Part shown: positions 53,826-62,821 of the stretch, piece after piece
How positions within the stretch are numbered: position 1 is the stretch's first letter
Layout: each line of letters begins with the position of its first letter
Assembly: GCF_007830155.1 (NCBI RefSeq)
Contig: NZ_VLKY01000003.1
Coordinates: forward strand, 310,001 to 374,000
DNA length: 64,000 bases
Source: Pseudomonas duriflava
GTDB taxonomy: Bacteria; Pseudomonadota; Gammaproteobacteria; Pseudomonadales; Pseudomonadaceae
Reading direction: 5' to 3'
The notes under the pieces: model-generated
Told to the model about the DNA's origin: nothing
The model's input: only the letters and a program-made list of their open reading frames with translations
The model's database searches: none
Made by a program: the position numbers and the translations under genes

Positions 53826-55083
53826 AGAAGGGGATAGGGCAAAGATTCTCATTGTCGATGATTTGCCTGAGAATCTGTTGGCACTCGAAGCGTTGTTGAA
53901 ACACGACGATATTGCCGTGTTCAAAGCGGACTCTGCCGAATCGGCATTGGAACTCTTGTTGGTTCATGAATTTGCGCTGGCTATCCTTGATGTCCAGATG
54001 CCCGTCATGAACGGCTTCGAGCTGGCAGAAATGATGCGCAGCACTGAAAAGACCAAGCATATTCCCATCGTGTTTGTCAGTGCGGCCGGCCATGATCGCA
54101 ATTACGCCTTCAAAGGCTATGAAAGCGGTGCGGTAGATTTTCTTTATAAGCCGCTCGACATCCATGCGGTCAGAAGCAAAGTCAGTGTCTTTGTCGACTT
54201 GTACCGTCACCGTAAGGAGATGAAACGGCAGTTGGAGGCGCTCGAGCGCAGTCGGCAAGAGCAAGAGGTTTTGCTAGAGGAGCTGCGTCAGACGCAAACG
54301 GAGTTGCAGCATGCGGTACGCATGCGCGATGACTTCATGTCCATTGTCTCTCACGAGCTCAAAACGCCGCTTAACACCCTGATCCTTGAAGCACAGTTGC
54401 GCAAGATCTACCTGGGCAAGAACAACCTGTCTGCTTTTACACCCGACAAGCTCATGGACATGGTTGAGCGGGACGAACGCCAGATTCACAAGCTGGTTCG
54501 CTTGATCGATGACATGCTCGACGTTTCCCGGATACGGACCGGCAAACTGTCCATCCGTACCTCGCGTTTCGATCTCGCACATCTCGTGACCACTATTGTC
54601 GAAAACTTCATGCCTCAATTGAAAGCTGCCGGTTGTGAGCTAACAGTGGATGTGCCGGACAGCATCGAGGGTGAGTGGGATGAGTTCCGTATCGAACAGG
54701 TGCTTGCCAACTTGCTAACCAATGCCATGCGTTATGGTGCTGGCAAGCCCGTGCATGTCAAGTTGGACGTTCAAGCCGATCAGGTGGAGCTCAGCGTGAA
54801 GGATTCAGGTATCGGTATCTCGACCGAGCACCAGGACCGCATCTTCCGTCAGTTCGAGCGCGTCAGTGGTAGCGAGGGCGTCGCTGGTCTTGGGCTTGGG
54901 CTCTATATTGCCGACCAGATTGTCAGGGCGCACCACGGCTCTATCGGTGTAAAGAGCATAGAAGGGCAGGGCTCTACCTTTAGCGTTATCCTCCCGCTCA
55001 ATGGTGCCGCTGCCGTCGAGCAGGCCCGCAATCGGCCAGTACTGGTCGAAAAGGAACGCCGTGACATGCAAGATAGTGCTTAA
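53818..55083 (+). CDS. receiver-histidine kinase (REC-HisKA-HATPase)
   Basis: 421 residues, no membrane segment, so cytoplasmic. N-terminal receiver (5-125: ILIVDDLPENLLALEALL, LAILDVQMPVMNGFE with the phospho-Asp, FLYKPLD), a short coiled coil (about 130-165), HisKA with FMSIVSHELKTPLNTL (His about 180), and HATPase with NLLTNAMRYGAGK and GLGLGLYIADQI. Overlaps cheB-like gene by 8 bases. It probably receives phosphate from the hybrid kinase at 48843 and its own output is unclear. A strong hairpin terminator follows. Confidence 0.93.
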   Translation: MLKEGDRAKILIVDDLPENLLALEALLKHDDIAVFKADSAESALELLLVHEFALAILDVQMPVMNGFELAEMMRSTEKTKHIPIVFVSAAGHDRNYAFKGYESGAVDFLYKPLDIHAVRSKVSVFVDLYRHRKEMKRQLEALERSRQEQEVLLEELRQTQTELQHAVRMRDDFMSIVSHELKTPLNTLILEAQLRKIYLGKNNLSAFTPDKLMDMVERDERQIHKLVRLIDDMLDVSRIRTGKLSIRTSRFDLAHLVTTIVENFMPQLKAAGCELTVDVPDSIEGEWDEFRIEQVLANLLTNAMRYGAGKPVHVKLDVQADQVELSVKDSGIGISTEHQDRIFRQFERVSGSEGVAGLGLGLYIADQIVRAHHGSIGVKSIEGQGSTFSVILPLNGAAAVEQARNRPVLVEKERRDMQDSA

Positions 55084-55106
55084 TTGATTGTTTTTCGATT
55101 CACAGG

Positions 55107-55145
55107 CTGAAACGGCTTACCTAAATGTGTAAGCCGTTTCAGTTT
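55107..55145 (+). terminator. terminator hairpin after the signalling operon
   Basis: CTGAAACGGCTTAC (55107-55120) and GTAAGCCGTTTCAG (55129-55142) are a perfect 14-bp stem with an 8-base loop, then TTT. Very stable; short T-run. Confidence 0.8.
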
Positions 55146-55445
55146 GGTGCGCCTACCAGCCATTCTGCCTAAGATGCTCCTGAGCCAATATTTGATTAAT
55201 TAGCAGAGCCTTGCCCAAGATTTATCTATAGTTGGCAGCCGGAGCCAACCTGGCACTTTGTAATCTTCCTATGTTTTGTCAGCGGCTTGTTCAGACGTTT
55301 CATAGAGGTTGATATTTGAGTAGGGTGTCCGGTACTCCAGTCGGCGCGTACCGGATTAACCACGTCAAGGCGTGCATGATGCAGGCGAGCCGGTGCTGTA
55401 TCAGGAGTATAGGATTGACGCAGCCGCGCTTTTTAATCGCGCAAG
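55146..55445. other. 300 bases without a recognisable gene
   Basis: Lies between the signalling-operon terminator and the tRNA terminator. It contains only short open frames (longest about 65 codons, each running into the tRNA or unsupported) and a short AT-rich patch near 55185-55205 and 55215-55235. Nothing identifiable; it may be degraded sequence beside the tRNA. Confidence 0.4.
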
Positions 55446-55467
55446 AAAAAGCCGCGCAGTGCGCGGC
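55446..55467 (-). terminator. terminator of the tRNA gene
   Basis: GCCGCGC-ACT-GCGCGGC read on the minus strand (55467 to 55451) followed by TTTTT (55450-55446). It sits 9 bases after the tRNA CCA end. Confidence 0.88.
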
Positions 55468-55475
55468 TCTGAAAA

Positions 55476-55552
55476 TGGTGGGCCCGGAGAGACTCGAACT
55501 CTCGACCAAAGGATTATGAGTCCTCTGCTCTAACCGACTGAGCTACAGGCCC
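55476..55552 (-). tRNA. tRNA with CAU anticodon, probably tRNA-Ile2 (lysidine type)
   Basis: 77 nt including encoded CCA. Cloverleaf: acceptor GGGCCTG pairs with CGGGCCC (one T-G), D-loop AGCTCAGTCGGTTAGAGC, anticodon loop CTCATAA in a GAGGA...TCCTT stem, and T-loop GTTCGAGTC. CAU can be methionine or minor isoleucine. Pairs C4-G69 and C5-G68, the determinants recognised by the lysidine synthetase TilS in E. coli, and a TTGGTC variable region favour Ile2 (AUA codons). It lies downstream of rpoD on the same strand. Confidence 0.85.
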
Positions 55553-55611
55553 GGTAAGAAGGGGCGCATTATACCCGCCGTTGCGCTATTCGCCAAATAA
55601 GAAGAATAAAA

Positions 55612-55636
55612 AAACCGGAGCGTAGGCTCCGGTTTT
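55612..55636 (-). terminator. terminator after rpoD
   Basis: ACCGGAGC (55614-55621) and GCTCCGGT (55626-55633) pair around GTAG, flanked by A-runs on one side and T-runs on the other, so it can work in both directions. It ends the rpsU-dnaG-rpoD operon. Confidence 0.9.
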
Positions 55637-55643
55637 TAAAGGC

Positions 55644-57491
55644 TTACTCGTCGAGGAACGAGCGAAGGTGCTCGCTGCGGGACGGGTGACGCAGTTTACG
55701 CAAAGCCTTGGCTTCGATCTGACGAATCCGCTCACGCGTTACGTCGAATTGCTTGCCCACTTCCTCAAGGGTGTGGTCAGTATTCATATCGATACCAAAG
55801 CGCATGCGCAGTACTTTGGCCTCACGAGCCGTCAGGCCTGCCAGGACGTCACGAGTAGCTTCTTTCAGGCTTTCACTGGTAGCCACTTCAATCGGAGATT
55901 GCATCGTAGAATCTTCGATAAAGTCGCCCAAGTGCGAGTCTTCGTCGTCACCGATCGGCGTTTCCATGGAGATCGGTTCTTTAGCGATTTTCAATACCTT
56001 GCGGATCTTGTCCTCAGGCATATCCATACGCTCACCCAACTCTTCCGGCGTCGGTTCACGACCCATTTCCTGCAACATCTGGCGAGAAATGCGGTTGAGT
56101 TTGTTGATCGTCTCGATCATGTGGACCGGAATACGAATAGTGCGCGCCTGGTCTGCAATAGAGCGAGTGATTGCCTGGCGAATCCACCACGTAGCATACG
56201 TAGAGAACTTATAGCCGCGACGGTATTCGAACTTGTCCACCGCTTTCATCAGGCCGATGTTGCCTTCCTGAATGAGATCAAGGAATTGCAGGCCACGGTT
56301 GGTGTACTTTTTGGCAATGGAGATCACAAGACGCAGGTTGGCCTCGACCATCTCTTTCTTTGCCCGACGAGCCTTGGCTTCGCCGATGGACATGTTGCGG
56401 TTGATCTCTTTGATCTCAGCAACCGTGAGATCCAACTCTTTTTGCAGCGCAATCAGTTTTTCCTGATTGCGCTGAATGTCCGGCTGCAAGCGCTCAAGTG
56501 CTTCGGCGTACTTGGGCTTGCCCTGCAGAACCTTGGCTGTCCAGCCAATATTGGTTTCATTGCTGGGGAAGGAACGCAGAAAGTCAGAGCGCGGCATGCG
56601 GGCGTCACGTACGCACAGCTGCATGATGGCGCGTTCTTGGACGCGAACACGATCCAGCGACTCACGTACACGGCTGACCAGCGTATCGTACTGCTTGGGC
56701 ACGAGCTTGATCGGCATAAACAGAGTAGCTAGAGCGGCTAGCTCTTCGATGGCCTGATCACTGCTGCGACCATGCTTCTGGAGCGCCTTACGCGTCTTTT
56801 CCAGCTGCTCGGCAACAGCGGCAAAGCGCTGGCGTGCCTCTTCCGGATCGGGGCCGCTTTCGGCCTCATCTTCGGAATCGTCGCCTTCGCTTTCGTCTTC
56901 ATCGTCTTTATCAGCAGCTTCTTCCTTGGCCTTCGGCACTGGAATATCGTCGCTTTCTGCCGCCGGGAGTGAGCCGTCATCAGGATCGATGTAGCCACTC
57001 AGAACGTCGGACAGGCGACCACCTTCAGACGTGACGCGATCATATTCGCTAAGGATGTATTCCACCGAGCCCGGGAAGTGAGCAATAGCGCTCATGACTT
57101 CACGGATGCCTTCCTCGATACGTTTGGCGATTTCAATTTCGCCTTCACGAGTCAGCAGTTCGACAGTACCCATTTCCCGCATATACATGCGAACTGGGTC
57201 TGTGGTGCGGCCGACGTCACTTTCCACCGCGGCCAGAGCGGCAGCGGCTTCTTCAGCGGCGGCTTCATCGGTATCCGCTTCGGCAAGCAGTAGGGTATCC
57301 GCATCCGGAGCTGTTTCGAATACGTTGATCCCCATGTCATTGATCATGCGGATGATGTCTTCCACCTGCTCTGGATCGGAGATATCCTCCGGCAGGTGGT
57401 CGTTGACTTCCGCGTACGTCAGGTAACCCTGCTCGCGACCGCGGGCGATCAACTCTTTAAGACGAGATTGCTGTTGCGCTTTTCCGGACAT
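55644..57491 (-). CDS. rpoD: RNA polymerase sigma-70 (housekeeping)
   Basis: 615 residues from ATG 57491 ([14 protein letters not shown]); a GTG two codons earlier was rejected. Region 1.1 (1-80), an acidic spacer rich in Glu/Asp (about 180-215), then regions 2 ([40 protein letters not shown]), 3 and 4 ([20 protein letters not shown]). Sets vegetative promoter choice. Last gene of rpsU-dnaG-rpoD, with 78 bases after dnaG. Confidence 0.98.
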   Translation of the reverse strand: MSGKAQQQSRLKELIARGREQGYLTYAEVNDHLPEDISDPEQVEDIIRMINDMGINVFETAPDADTLLLAEADTDEAAAEEAAAALAAVESDVGRTTDPVRMYMREMGTVELLTREGEIEIAKRIEEGIREVMSAIAHFPGSVEYILSEYDRVTSEGGRLSDVLSGYIDPDDGSLPAAESDDIPVPKAKEEAADKDDEDESEGDDSEDEAESGPDPEEARQRFAAVAEQLEKTRKALQKHGRSSDQAIEELAALATLFMPIKLVPKQYDTLVSRVRESLDRVRVQERAIMQLCVRDARMPRSDFLRSFPSNETNIGWTAKVLQGKPKYAEALERLQPDIQRNQEKLIALQKELDLTVAEIKEINRNMSIGEAKARRAKKEMVEANLRLVISIAKKYTNRGLQFLDLIQEGNIGLMKAVDKFEYRRGYKFSTYATWWIRQAITRSIADQARTIRIPVHMIETINKLNRISRQMLQEMGREPTPEELGERMDMPEDKIRKVLKIAKEPISMETPIGDDEDSHLGDFIEDSTMQSPIEVATSESLKEATRDVLAGLTAREAKVLRMRFGIDMNTDHTLEEVGKQFDVTRERIRQIEAKALRKLRHPSRSEHLRSFLDE

Positions 57492-57569
57492 AAACACCCT
57501 TCCACGAAGGCATAGGCGGGCAAAAATAAGCTGAATATTATAGCTGATCAGGCGGCTTGCTTGCCAGGA

Positions 57570-59495
57570 TCAGGTAACTGGTGCGGCTGGGCGGCTGAGT
57601 AGCTCGCGCAGACGGTCTTTCTCTTCAGCGCTAAGCTCGCTTTCGCGTGCCTTACGAAGCAACTGCTCAAGGCTTCGTTCACGTTGGCTTGCTGCAAGCC
57701 TGATAATGGTGTCGAAAAACTGTTGTTCAAGGTTATCCCCCGAAATCAGCCATTCTTTTTCAGCTAAGACCCTTAAAAGTTTACCCTGTTCGGTGCCATG
57801 CCACCGTGCTAGCAGTTGCAGCGTGGTTTGCTCAGGCTTTTTTTGCAAGGCATCGATCAGGGCGACGAGTAGTTGTGCGTATTGATCATTTTCTTCGGCA
57901 ATATCTTTGGCATCTTGAACTTGCAAGGCGAGTGCCGGCCGATGAATAAGGCTTCTAAGCGCGGAAAGAGTAGGTGGCTCAACTGCCGCAGGGACCCAGG
58001 GCGCTCGAAACGAGGGGTCGCCTTTGGCGCCGAACGGCTTTTTCCCACGAAAGCCTTTGGTGCTGCTATAGGGCTTCTGTCCCGATCGGTAAGGCTGTTG
58101 CCTTGCTGGGGTCGAAGAATCATAGCCGCTATCGTAATAGGGTTCTGGCTCGTATCCGTAAGGTTCACTTGCCGCGCCGATAGGTGTGGCGGGCTGAGTA
58201 AACTGATTCAGGGACTCGTTGGTAAGTCCGGTCAGTTCGCTTAAGCGTAGCCGCATTAAGGCGCGTAGGTTGTTGCCTGGGATGCGATCGATTAAAGGTG
58301 TTGCCAGTGTCGCCAGGTGTGCTTTGCCCTCCAAGGTAGACGGATCGGCCTCGCCGGATAACTGCTGAAAGAAATACTCAGCCAATGGGAGCGCCTGCTG
58401 AATGAACCGAGCCTGGAAAGCATCCGGGCCCTCCTTGCGAACCAGTGTGTCTGGGTCTTCACCTTCAGGAAGAAACAAGAAGCGGACCTTGCGGCCGTCT
58501 TGCAGAGAAGGCAGTGCCGATTCGAGCGCGCGCCATGCTGCACTGCGCCCGGCCTGGTCTCCATCAAAGCAGAAAAGAATATGAGGGACCAGGCGGAACA
58601 GGCGCTTAATATGCTCCTCGCTGGTGGCTGTTCCAAGGGTAGCTACTGCATTGCGAATCCCTTGCTGAGCCAAGGCGATAACATCCATGTAGCCTTCGAC
58701 GACAATAATTTCATCGAGGTCGCGGTTGGCTTTTCGGGCTTCGAACAGGCCGTACAGCTCTTGGCCTTTATGAAAAACCGGAGTTTCTGGCGAGTTCAGG
58801 TACTTAGGCTTGTCATCGCCCAGAACACGTCCGCCAAAGGCAATGACGCGTCCCCGACTATCCCGGATAGGAAAGATGACTCGATCACGAAAGCGGTCGT
58901 AGCGCTTGCCACTGTCGGCATTCTCGATCAAAAGGCCAGCATCAATCATGGCCTTTTGCTGCAGACTGTCACCGCCTAAGTGCTTGAGCAAGTTGTCCCA
59001 GCCTGGAGGCGCGAAGCCCAGACCGTAATCCCGAGCAATTTCGCCCGTCAGCCCGCGATTTTTTAGGTAATCGACTGCGGCCTTGCGTTGTGGATGGCTC
59101 TTTAAGGCTGTGCGGTAGTAGTCCGAGGCGGCTGTTAATAAAGCATAAAGCGGGGAGTCGAAAGCTTGGCGAGATTGACGCGTGCCGCTGCTTTCCTCGC
59201 GTGGAACGTCGAGGCCGATACGTTTGGCTAGCTCATCGACAGCTTCAGGAAAGTCCAGATTGTCATGGTCCATGACAAAGCCGAGCGCATTACCGCCAGC
59301 GCCGCAGCCGAAGCAGTAGTAGAACTGCTTGTCTGGGCTTACGCTGAACGAAGGACTTTTCTCATTGTGAAACGGGCAGAGCGCACTATAGTTCTTGCCG
59401 GTCTTTTTAAGCTTGATGCGCGATCCCACCACTTCGACAATGTCGGTGCGATTGAGGAGGTCATCGATAAAGCCTTGAGGAATCAATCCAGCCAT
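57570..59495 (-). CDS. dnaG: DNA primase
   Basis: 641 residues. CHC2 zinc ribbon (CPFHNEKSPSFSVSPDKQ and YYCFGCGAGG, residues 40-65), core RNA-polymerase domain with ERVIFPIRD-like and FGGRVLGDDKPKYLNSPET, TOPRIM (VVEGYMDVIALAQQG, FCFDGDQAGRSA), a low-complexity Pro/Tyr/Ser linker (about 440-500), and a helicase-binding C-terminus. Makes replication primers. Starts 263 bases after rpsU rather than next to a yqeY-type gene as in some Pseudomonas. Confidence 0.97.
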   Translation of the reverse strand: MAGLIPQGFIDDLLNRTDIVEVVGSRIKLKKTGKNYSALCPFHNEKSPSFSVSPDKQFYYCFGCGAGGNALGFVMDHDNLDFPEAVDELAKRIGLDVPREESSGTRQSRQAFDSPLYALLTAASDYYRTALKSHPQRKAAVDYLKNRGLTGEIARDYGLGFAPPGWDNLLKHLGGDSLQQKAMIDAGLLIENADSGKRYDRFRDRVIFPIRDSRGRVIAFGGRVLGDDKPKYLNSPETPVFHKGQELYGLFEARKANRDLDEIIVVEGYMDVIALAQQGIRNAVATLGTATSEEHIKRLFRLVPHILFCFDGDQAGRSAAWRALESALPSLQDGRKVRFLFLPEGEDPDTLVRKEGPDAFQARFIQQALPLAEYFFQQLSGEADPSTLEGKAHLATLATPLIDRIPGNNLRALMRLRLSELTGLTNESLNQFTQPATPIGAASEPYGYEPEPYYDSGYDSSTPARQQPYRSGQKPYSSTKGFRGKKPFGAKGDPSFRAPWVPAAVEPPTLSALRSLIHRPALALQVQDAKDIAEENDQYAQLLVALIDALQKKPEQTTLQLLARWHGTEQGKLLRVLAEKEWLISGDNLEQQFFDTIIRLAASQRERSLEQLLRKARESELSAEEKDRLRELLSRPAAPVT

Positions 59496-59757
59496 GGTGC
59501 GTTCGGCTCTGAATTAAGCAAGTAACATGCGCCAAGCAAGCTCACGGCGGCTATACATGGGCGATTGGCTGCCTAGGACAGATGTCATCCAGACGAAAAT
59601 GAACAAGCTATCGCTTTGCGCGTAAAATTGTTCAACAGCTGAGACTATAGAGTATCGTGCATGGCAATGCATGACGATGGTACTGCGGAGGGCTGGAGGT
59701 TAGTCACGTTCAGCCCGGCCAAAGCCGGGCGGAGCCGTTAGCCATGCAGGCGTCTGA
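59496..59757. other. rpsU-dnaG intercistronic region with a hairpin
   Basis: 262 bases with no gene. GCCCGGC (59713-59719) and GCCGGGC (59724-59730) form a 7-bp hairpin just after rpsU; no T-run follows, so partial termination or an RNase processing site is likely, which would give more rpsU than dnaG mRNA. A possible additional promoter for dnaG lies near 59640-59660. Confidence 0.5.
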
Positions 59758-59973
59758 TCAATACAGACGCTCGCGACGGCGCTGTTCGCGCTGCACTTTC
59801 TTGGCATGACGCTTAACAGCAGCTGCTGCTTTGCGCTTGCGCTCGGAAGTAGGCTTCTCGTAGAACTCGCGGCTGCGAACTTCAGCCAGAACACCGGCTT
59901 TTTCGCAAGAGCGCTTGAAACGACGCAGGGCTACGTCGAAGGGTTCGTTTTCTTTGACTTTGACGGCGGGCAT
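59758..59973 (-). CDS. rpsU: ribosomal protein S21
   Basis: 71 residues, [20 protein letters not shown], then [20 protein letters not shown] and a very basic C-terminus ending RRRERLY. Standard bacterial S21 of the 30S subunit. First gene of the macromolecular synthesis operon and divergent from tsaD across about 200 bases that hold both promoters. Confidence 0.98.
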   Translation of the reverse strand: MPAVKVKENEPFDVALRRFKRSCEKAGVLAEVRSREFYEKPTSERKRKAAAAVKRHAKKVQREQRRRERLY

Positions 59974-60175
59974 CCAGGTCGTACCTTCAATGTTTACCGG
60001 GGGGTGGATTCAACGCTCGGGCTTAGCCACGCAAAGCGTCGGTTTTTAAGGGTTGCGGATAGTAACCCTTCAGTAGTCGAAATGCAAAGCTTCCAGACGA
60101 AAGCACTGGTCTGCCGGAAAACCTGGGATTATTATGCCTGACTTCATTCTCAACCAGGCCGAAGGCTGGCTGCCC

Positions 60176-61201
60176 ATGCGTGTTCTGGGACTCGAAACGT
60201 CCTGCGACGAAACCGGCGTCGCACTCTTTGACAGTGACCGCGGACTATTGTCCGATGCTCTGTTCAGTCAAATCGATCTGCATCGCGTCTATGGTGGGGT
60301 AGTGCCCGAGTTGGCCTCCCGTGATCATGTAAAACGTATGCTGCCGCTTATTAATCAGGTGCTTAGCGAGGCGGGTAGTACGTCTACCGATGTGGATGCT
60401 ATTGCCTATACGGCCGGGCCCGGTCTAGTGGGTGCCTTGCTTGTAGGCGCTTCCTTTGCGCAGGCCTTGGGGCTTGCCTGGAATGTTCCTGTCCTGGGCG
60501 TCCATCATATGGAAGGTCATCTGTTGGCGCCTATGCTCGAAGAGCAGCCGCCGCAGTTTCCTTTCGTCGCTTTGTTGGTTTCGGGTGGACATACTCAACT
60601 GGTTCGGGTTGACGGTATCGGTCGTTATCAACTTTTAGGTGAGTCAGTAGATGATGCTGCTGGCGAAGCCTTCGATAAAACGGCCAAGTTATTAGGTCTG
60701 GGATACCCCGGCGGGCCTGAAATCGCACGTCTGGCAGAGCGCGGTACGCTAGGGCGTTTCGTCTTTCCTCGGCCGATGACGGATCGGCCGGGTCTGGATT
60801 TCAGCTTTAGTGGCTTAAAGACCTTTGCCCTTAATACGTGGCAGCAATGTTGTGCTGCTGGAGACGATAACGAGCAGTCCCGTTGCGATATTGCTCTGGC
60901 TTTCCAGAAGGCTGTGGTCGAGACGCTGACTATCAAGTGCAAGCGTGCACTCAAGCAGACCGGGCTTAAATCGTTAGTTATTGCTGGCGGGGTAAGCGCC
61001 AATAGTGCATTGCGTGAGTCATTGGAAACGATGCTGTCGGAGCTACGTGGTCAGGTGTTCTATGCCCGTCCGCGTTTCTGTACGGACAACGGGGCGATGA
61101 TTGCCTATGCTGGTTGCCAGCGTCTGCTAGTAGGCCAGCAGGACGGCCCTGCCATAAAAGTACAGGCGCGTTGGCCAATGGAGCAGCTGCCGGCGATTTG
61201 A
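60176..61201 (+). CDS. tsaD: tRNA N6-threonylcarbamoyladenosine transferase
   Basis: 341 residues from ATG 60176 ([19 protein letters not shown]), the family start; the frame opens 14 codons earlier but that part is not conserved. Transfers the threonylcarbamoyl group to A37 of ANN-decoding tRNAs. Metal-binding H111 and H115 in HHMEGH, ASGGHT-like [10 protein letters not shown] loop, [14 protein letters not shown], and [13 protein letters not shown]. Divergent from rpsU and convergent with plsY. Confidence 0.97.
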   Translation: MRVLGLETSCDETGVALFDSDRGLLSDALFSQIDLHRVYGGVVPELASRDHVKRMLPLINQVLSEAGSTSTDVDAIAYTAGPGLVGALLVGASFAQALGLAWNVPVLGVHHMEGHLLAPMLEEQPPQFPFVALLVSGGHTQLVRVDGIGRYQLLGESVDDAAGEAFDKTAKLLGLGYPGGPEIARLAERGTLGRFVFPRPMTDRPGLDFSFSGLKTFALNTWQQCCAAGDDNEQSRCDIALAFQKAVVETLTIKCKRALKQTGLKSLVIAGGVSANSALRESLETMLSELRGQVFYARPRFCTDNGAMIAYAGCQRLLVGQQDGPAIKVQARWPMEQLPAI

Positions 61202-61260
61202 GACGCTTGAAGGGCGCACACTGACAAGTGAATCGCATGAATATCGGCAACACTACTGCT

Positions 61261-61830
61261 TTAGAAATGGCGTTCGCGTCCGGCCAATAGATTCTTGAGG
61301 TTGCTGCGGTGACGGATCACGATCAGGCCAGTCAAGATCAGCAGTGGCGGAAGCAGTAGTGGTTTTTGCCAGGCGACCAACGGCAGGGATAGAGGCAAGG
61401 CGATCAAGGCGGCTAGAGAGCTGGTACGCGTCAAGCCAAATACGGTCGCCCACAAGGCTGAAGCCAGCAAGGCCATGGCGGGATAGACGCCCAGCAAGAG
61501 ACCTGCGGCCGTGGCAACGCCTTTACCGCCCTGAAAACGAAAGTACAAAGGATAGAGATGCCCCAGCACCGCAGCCAGGCCAATCCAGGCCTGTTCGGGC
61601 TCACCCAAGCCCAGGCCGCGCGCTACAAGTACCGGGATAAGGCTTTTGCTCAGATCTCCCAGCAGGGTAATCAAGGCAAGTTTCTTGCCTCCCAAGCGCA
61701 ACATGTTGGTCGCGCCCGGGTTACCGGAGCCGCTAGTGCGAGGATCGGTTACTCCAAATGCCTGGCTGACCAGTACGGCAAAGGACAAGGAGCCGAGGAG
61801 GTAGGCGAAGGTAGCCAGCAACCAAACCAT
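61261..61830 (-). CDS. plsY: acyl-phosphate glycerol-3-phosphate acyltransferase
   Basis: 189-residue inner-membrane enzyme transferring the acyl chain of acyl-phosphate to glycerol-3-phosphate, first step of phospholipid synthesis. Five helices; motifs [17 protein letters not shown] and [20 protein letters not shown]. Divergent from folB, convergent with tsaD. Ends with a short basic tail. Confidence 0.96.
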   Translation of the reverse strand: MVWLLATFAYLLGSLSFAVLVSQAFGVTDPRTSGSGNPGATNMLRLGGKKLALITLLGDLSKSLIPVLVARGLGLGEPEQAWIGLAAVLGHLYPLYFRFQGGKGVATAAGLLLGVYPAMALLASALWATVFGLTRTSSLAALIALPLSLPLVAWQKPLLLPPLLILTGLIVIRHRSNLKNLLAGRERHF

Positions 61831-61940
61831 GGTGCAATTCCGTGGGGCACGTATAGTGGATTCTATGGGAATACCTGGCCCGCCGCGACACGGTGCCAGG
61901 GCTTTTTCAATCGATGCGCCTAACGGCGCAGGAGAGAGTC

Positions 61941-62294
61941 GTGGATAAAGTGTTCATCGAGGGGCTGGAAGTCGACACGGTTATTGGCGTGTATGACTGG
62001 GAACGGGAAATTCGCCAGTGCCTGCGTTTGGATGTATGCATGGGATGGGATATCCGGCCATCTGCCGAGAGGGATGAGCTGGACAAGACCTTGAACTATG
62101 CCGCCGTAGCCGAGCGGATTCTGGCATTTGCTCACCAGTCCAGCTTTCAACTGGTTGAAACCTTTGCCGAGCGATTGGCGGAGTGCCTGCAGAAAGAGTT
62201 CAACCTGCCATGGCTGCGTTTAAAAATCACCAAACCCGGCGCAGTGCCAACTGCAGCGGGTGTCGGTGTGGAGATTGAGCGCGGATGTCTCTGA
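61941..62294 (+). CDS. folB: dihydroneopterin aldolase
   Basis: 117 residues from GTG 61941 (read as Met: [20 protein letters not shown]), preceded by AGGAGAGA; earlier in-frame codons are not conserved. Cleaves dihydroneopterin to 6-hydroxymethyldihydropterin in folate synthesis. Conserved [24 protein letters not shown] and [20 protein letters not shown]. Overlaps folK by 10 bases. Confidence 0.95.
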   Translation: MDKVFIEGLEVDTVIGVYDWEREIRQCLRLDVCMGWDIRPSAERDELDKTLNYAAVAERILAFAHQSSFQLVETFAERLAECLQKEFNLPWLRLKITKPGAVPTAAGVGVEIERGCL

Positions 62295-62821
62295 TCACGG
62301 TATATCTCGGGCTCGGCAGCAACATCGAGCGTGAGCGCAACCTGACTGCAGCTTTGAATGCCTTGTCCGGCATGTTAGAAGGATTGGTATGTTCGCCCGT
62401 TTTCGAGAGCGAGGCGGTAGGTATCAAAAGTGCTCCGTTCATCAATTTCGTGGTGCGTGGCCAAACCGATTTGTCTTTGGCGGAGCTTAGTGCGCAGCTC
62501 AAGCACATTGAGGCGAACAGTGGGCGTTATGCGCCGGACCGCAAGGGCCTCCCGCTGGACATTGATATTCTGTTGTACGGCGAGTCGGTAGGGGACTTTG
62601 ACGGTCTGGTCCTGCCGCGCGCCGAAATCTTGAAGAATGCTTTTGTGCTCTGGCCCTTATCGCTGTTAGCCGGTACGGTACGCCATCCCGTCGACGGGCG
62701 TACCTTTGCTGAGCTCTGGCAAGAAATGCCTAAGGGGCAGCGGCTGTGGCCGGTAGCTTTCAGCTGGCAAGGGCGCTCCCTCACGCCTTCTGCCCTGTGT
62801 CAGGTCTCGCCCTTGGTATAA
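62285..62821 (+). CDS. folK: 6-hydroxymethyldihydropterin pyrophosphokinase
   Basis: 178 residues. Next folate step after FolB: pyrophosphorylation of hydroxymethyldihydropterin. [55 protein letters not shown] and [17 protein letters not shown] are all family patterns. Its last 22 bases overlap the convergent cca gene. Confidence 0.96.
   Translation: MSLITVYLGLGSNIERERNLTAALNALSGMLEGLVCSPVFESEAVGIKSAPFINFVVRGQTDLSLAELSAQLKHIEANSGRYAPDRKGLPLDIDILLYGESVGDFDGLVLPRAEILKNAFVLWPLSLLAGTVRHPVDGRTFAELWQEMPKGQRLWPVAFSWQGRSLTPSALCQVSPLV

Noticed and set aside
55316-55519. 67-codon frame ending GPERLELSTKGL
   Set aside because: The ending is translated antisense tRNA, a common annotation artefact; the rest has no similarity.
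55668-56732. 354-codon plus-strand frame across rpoD
   Set aside because: Antisense image of the sigma factor gene; codon pattern results from rpoD conservation.
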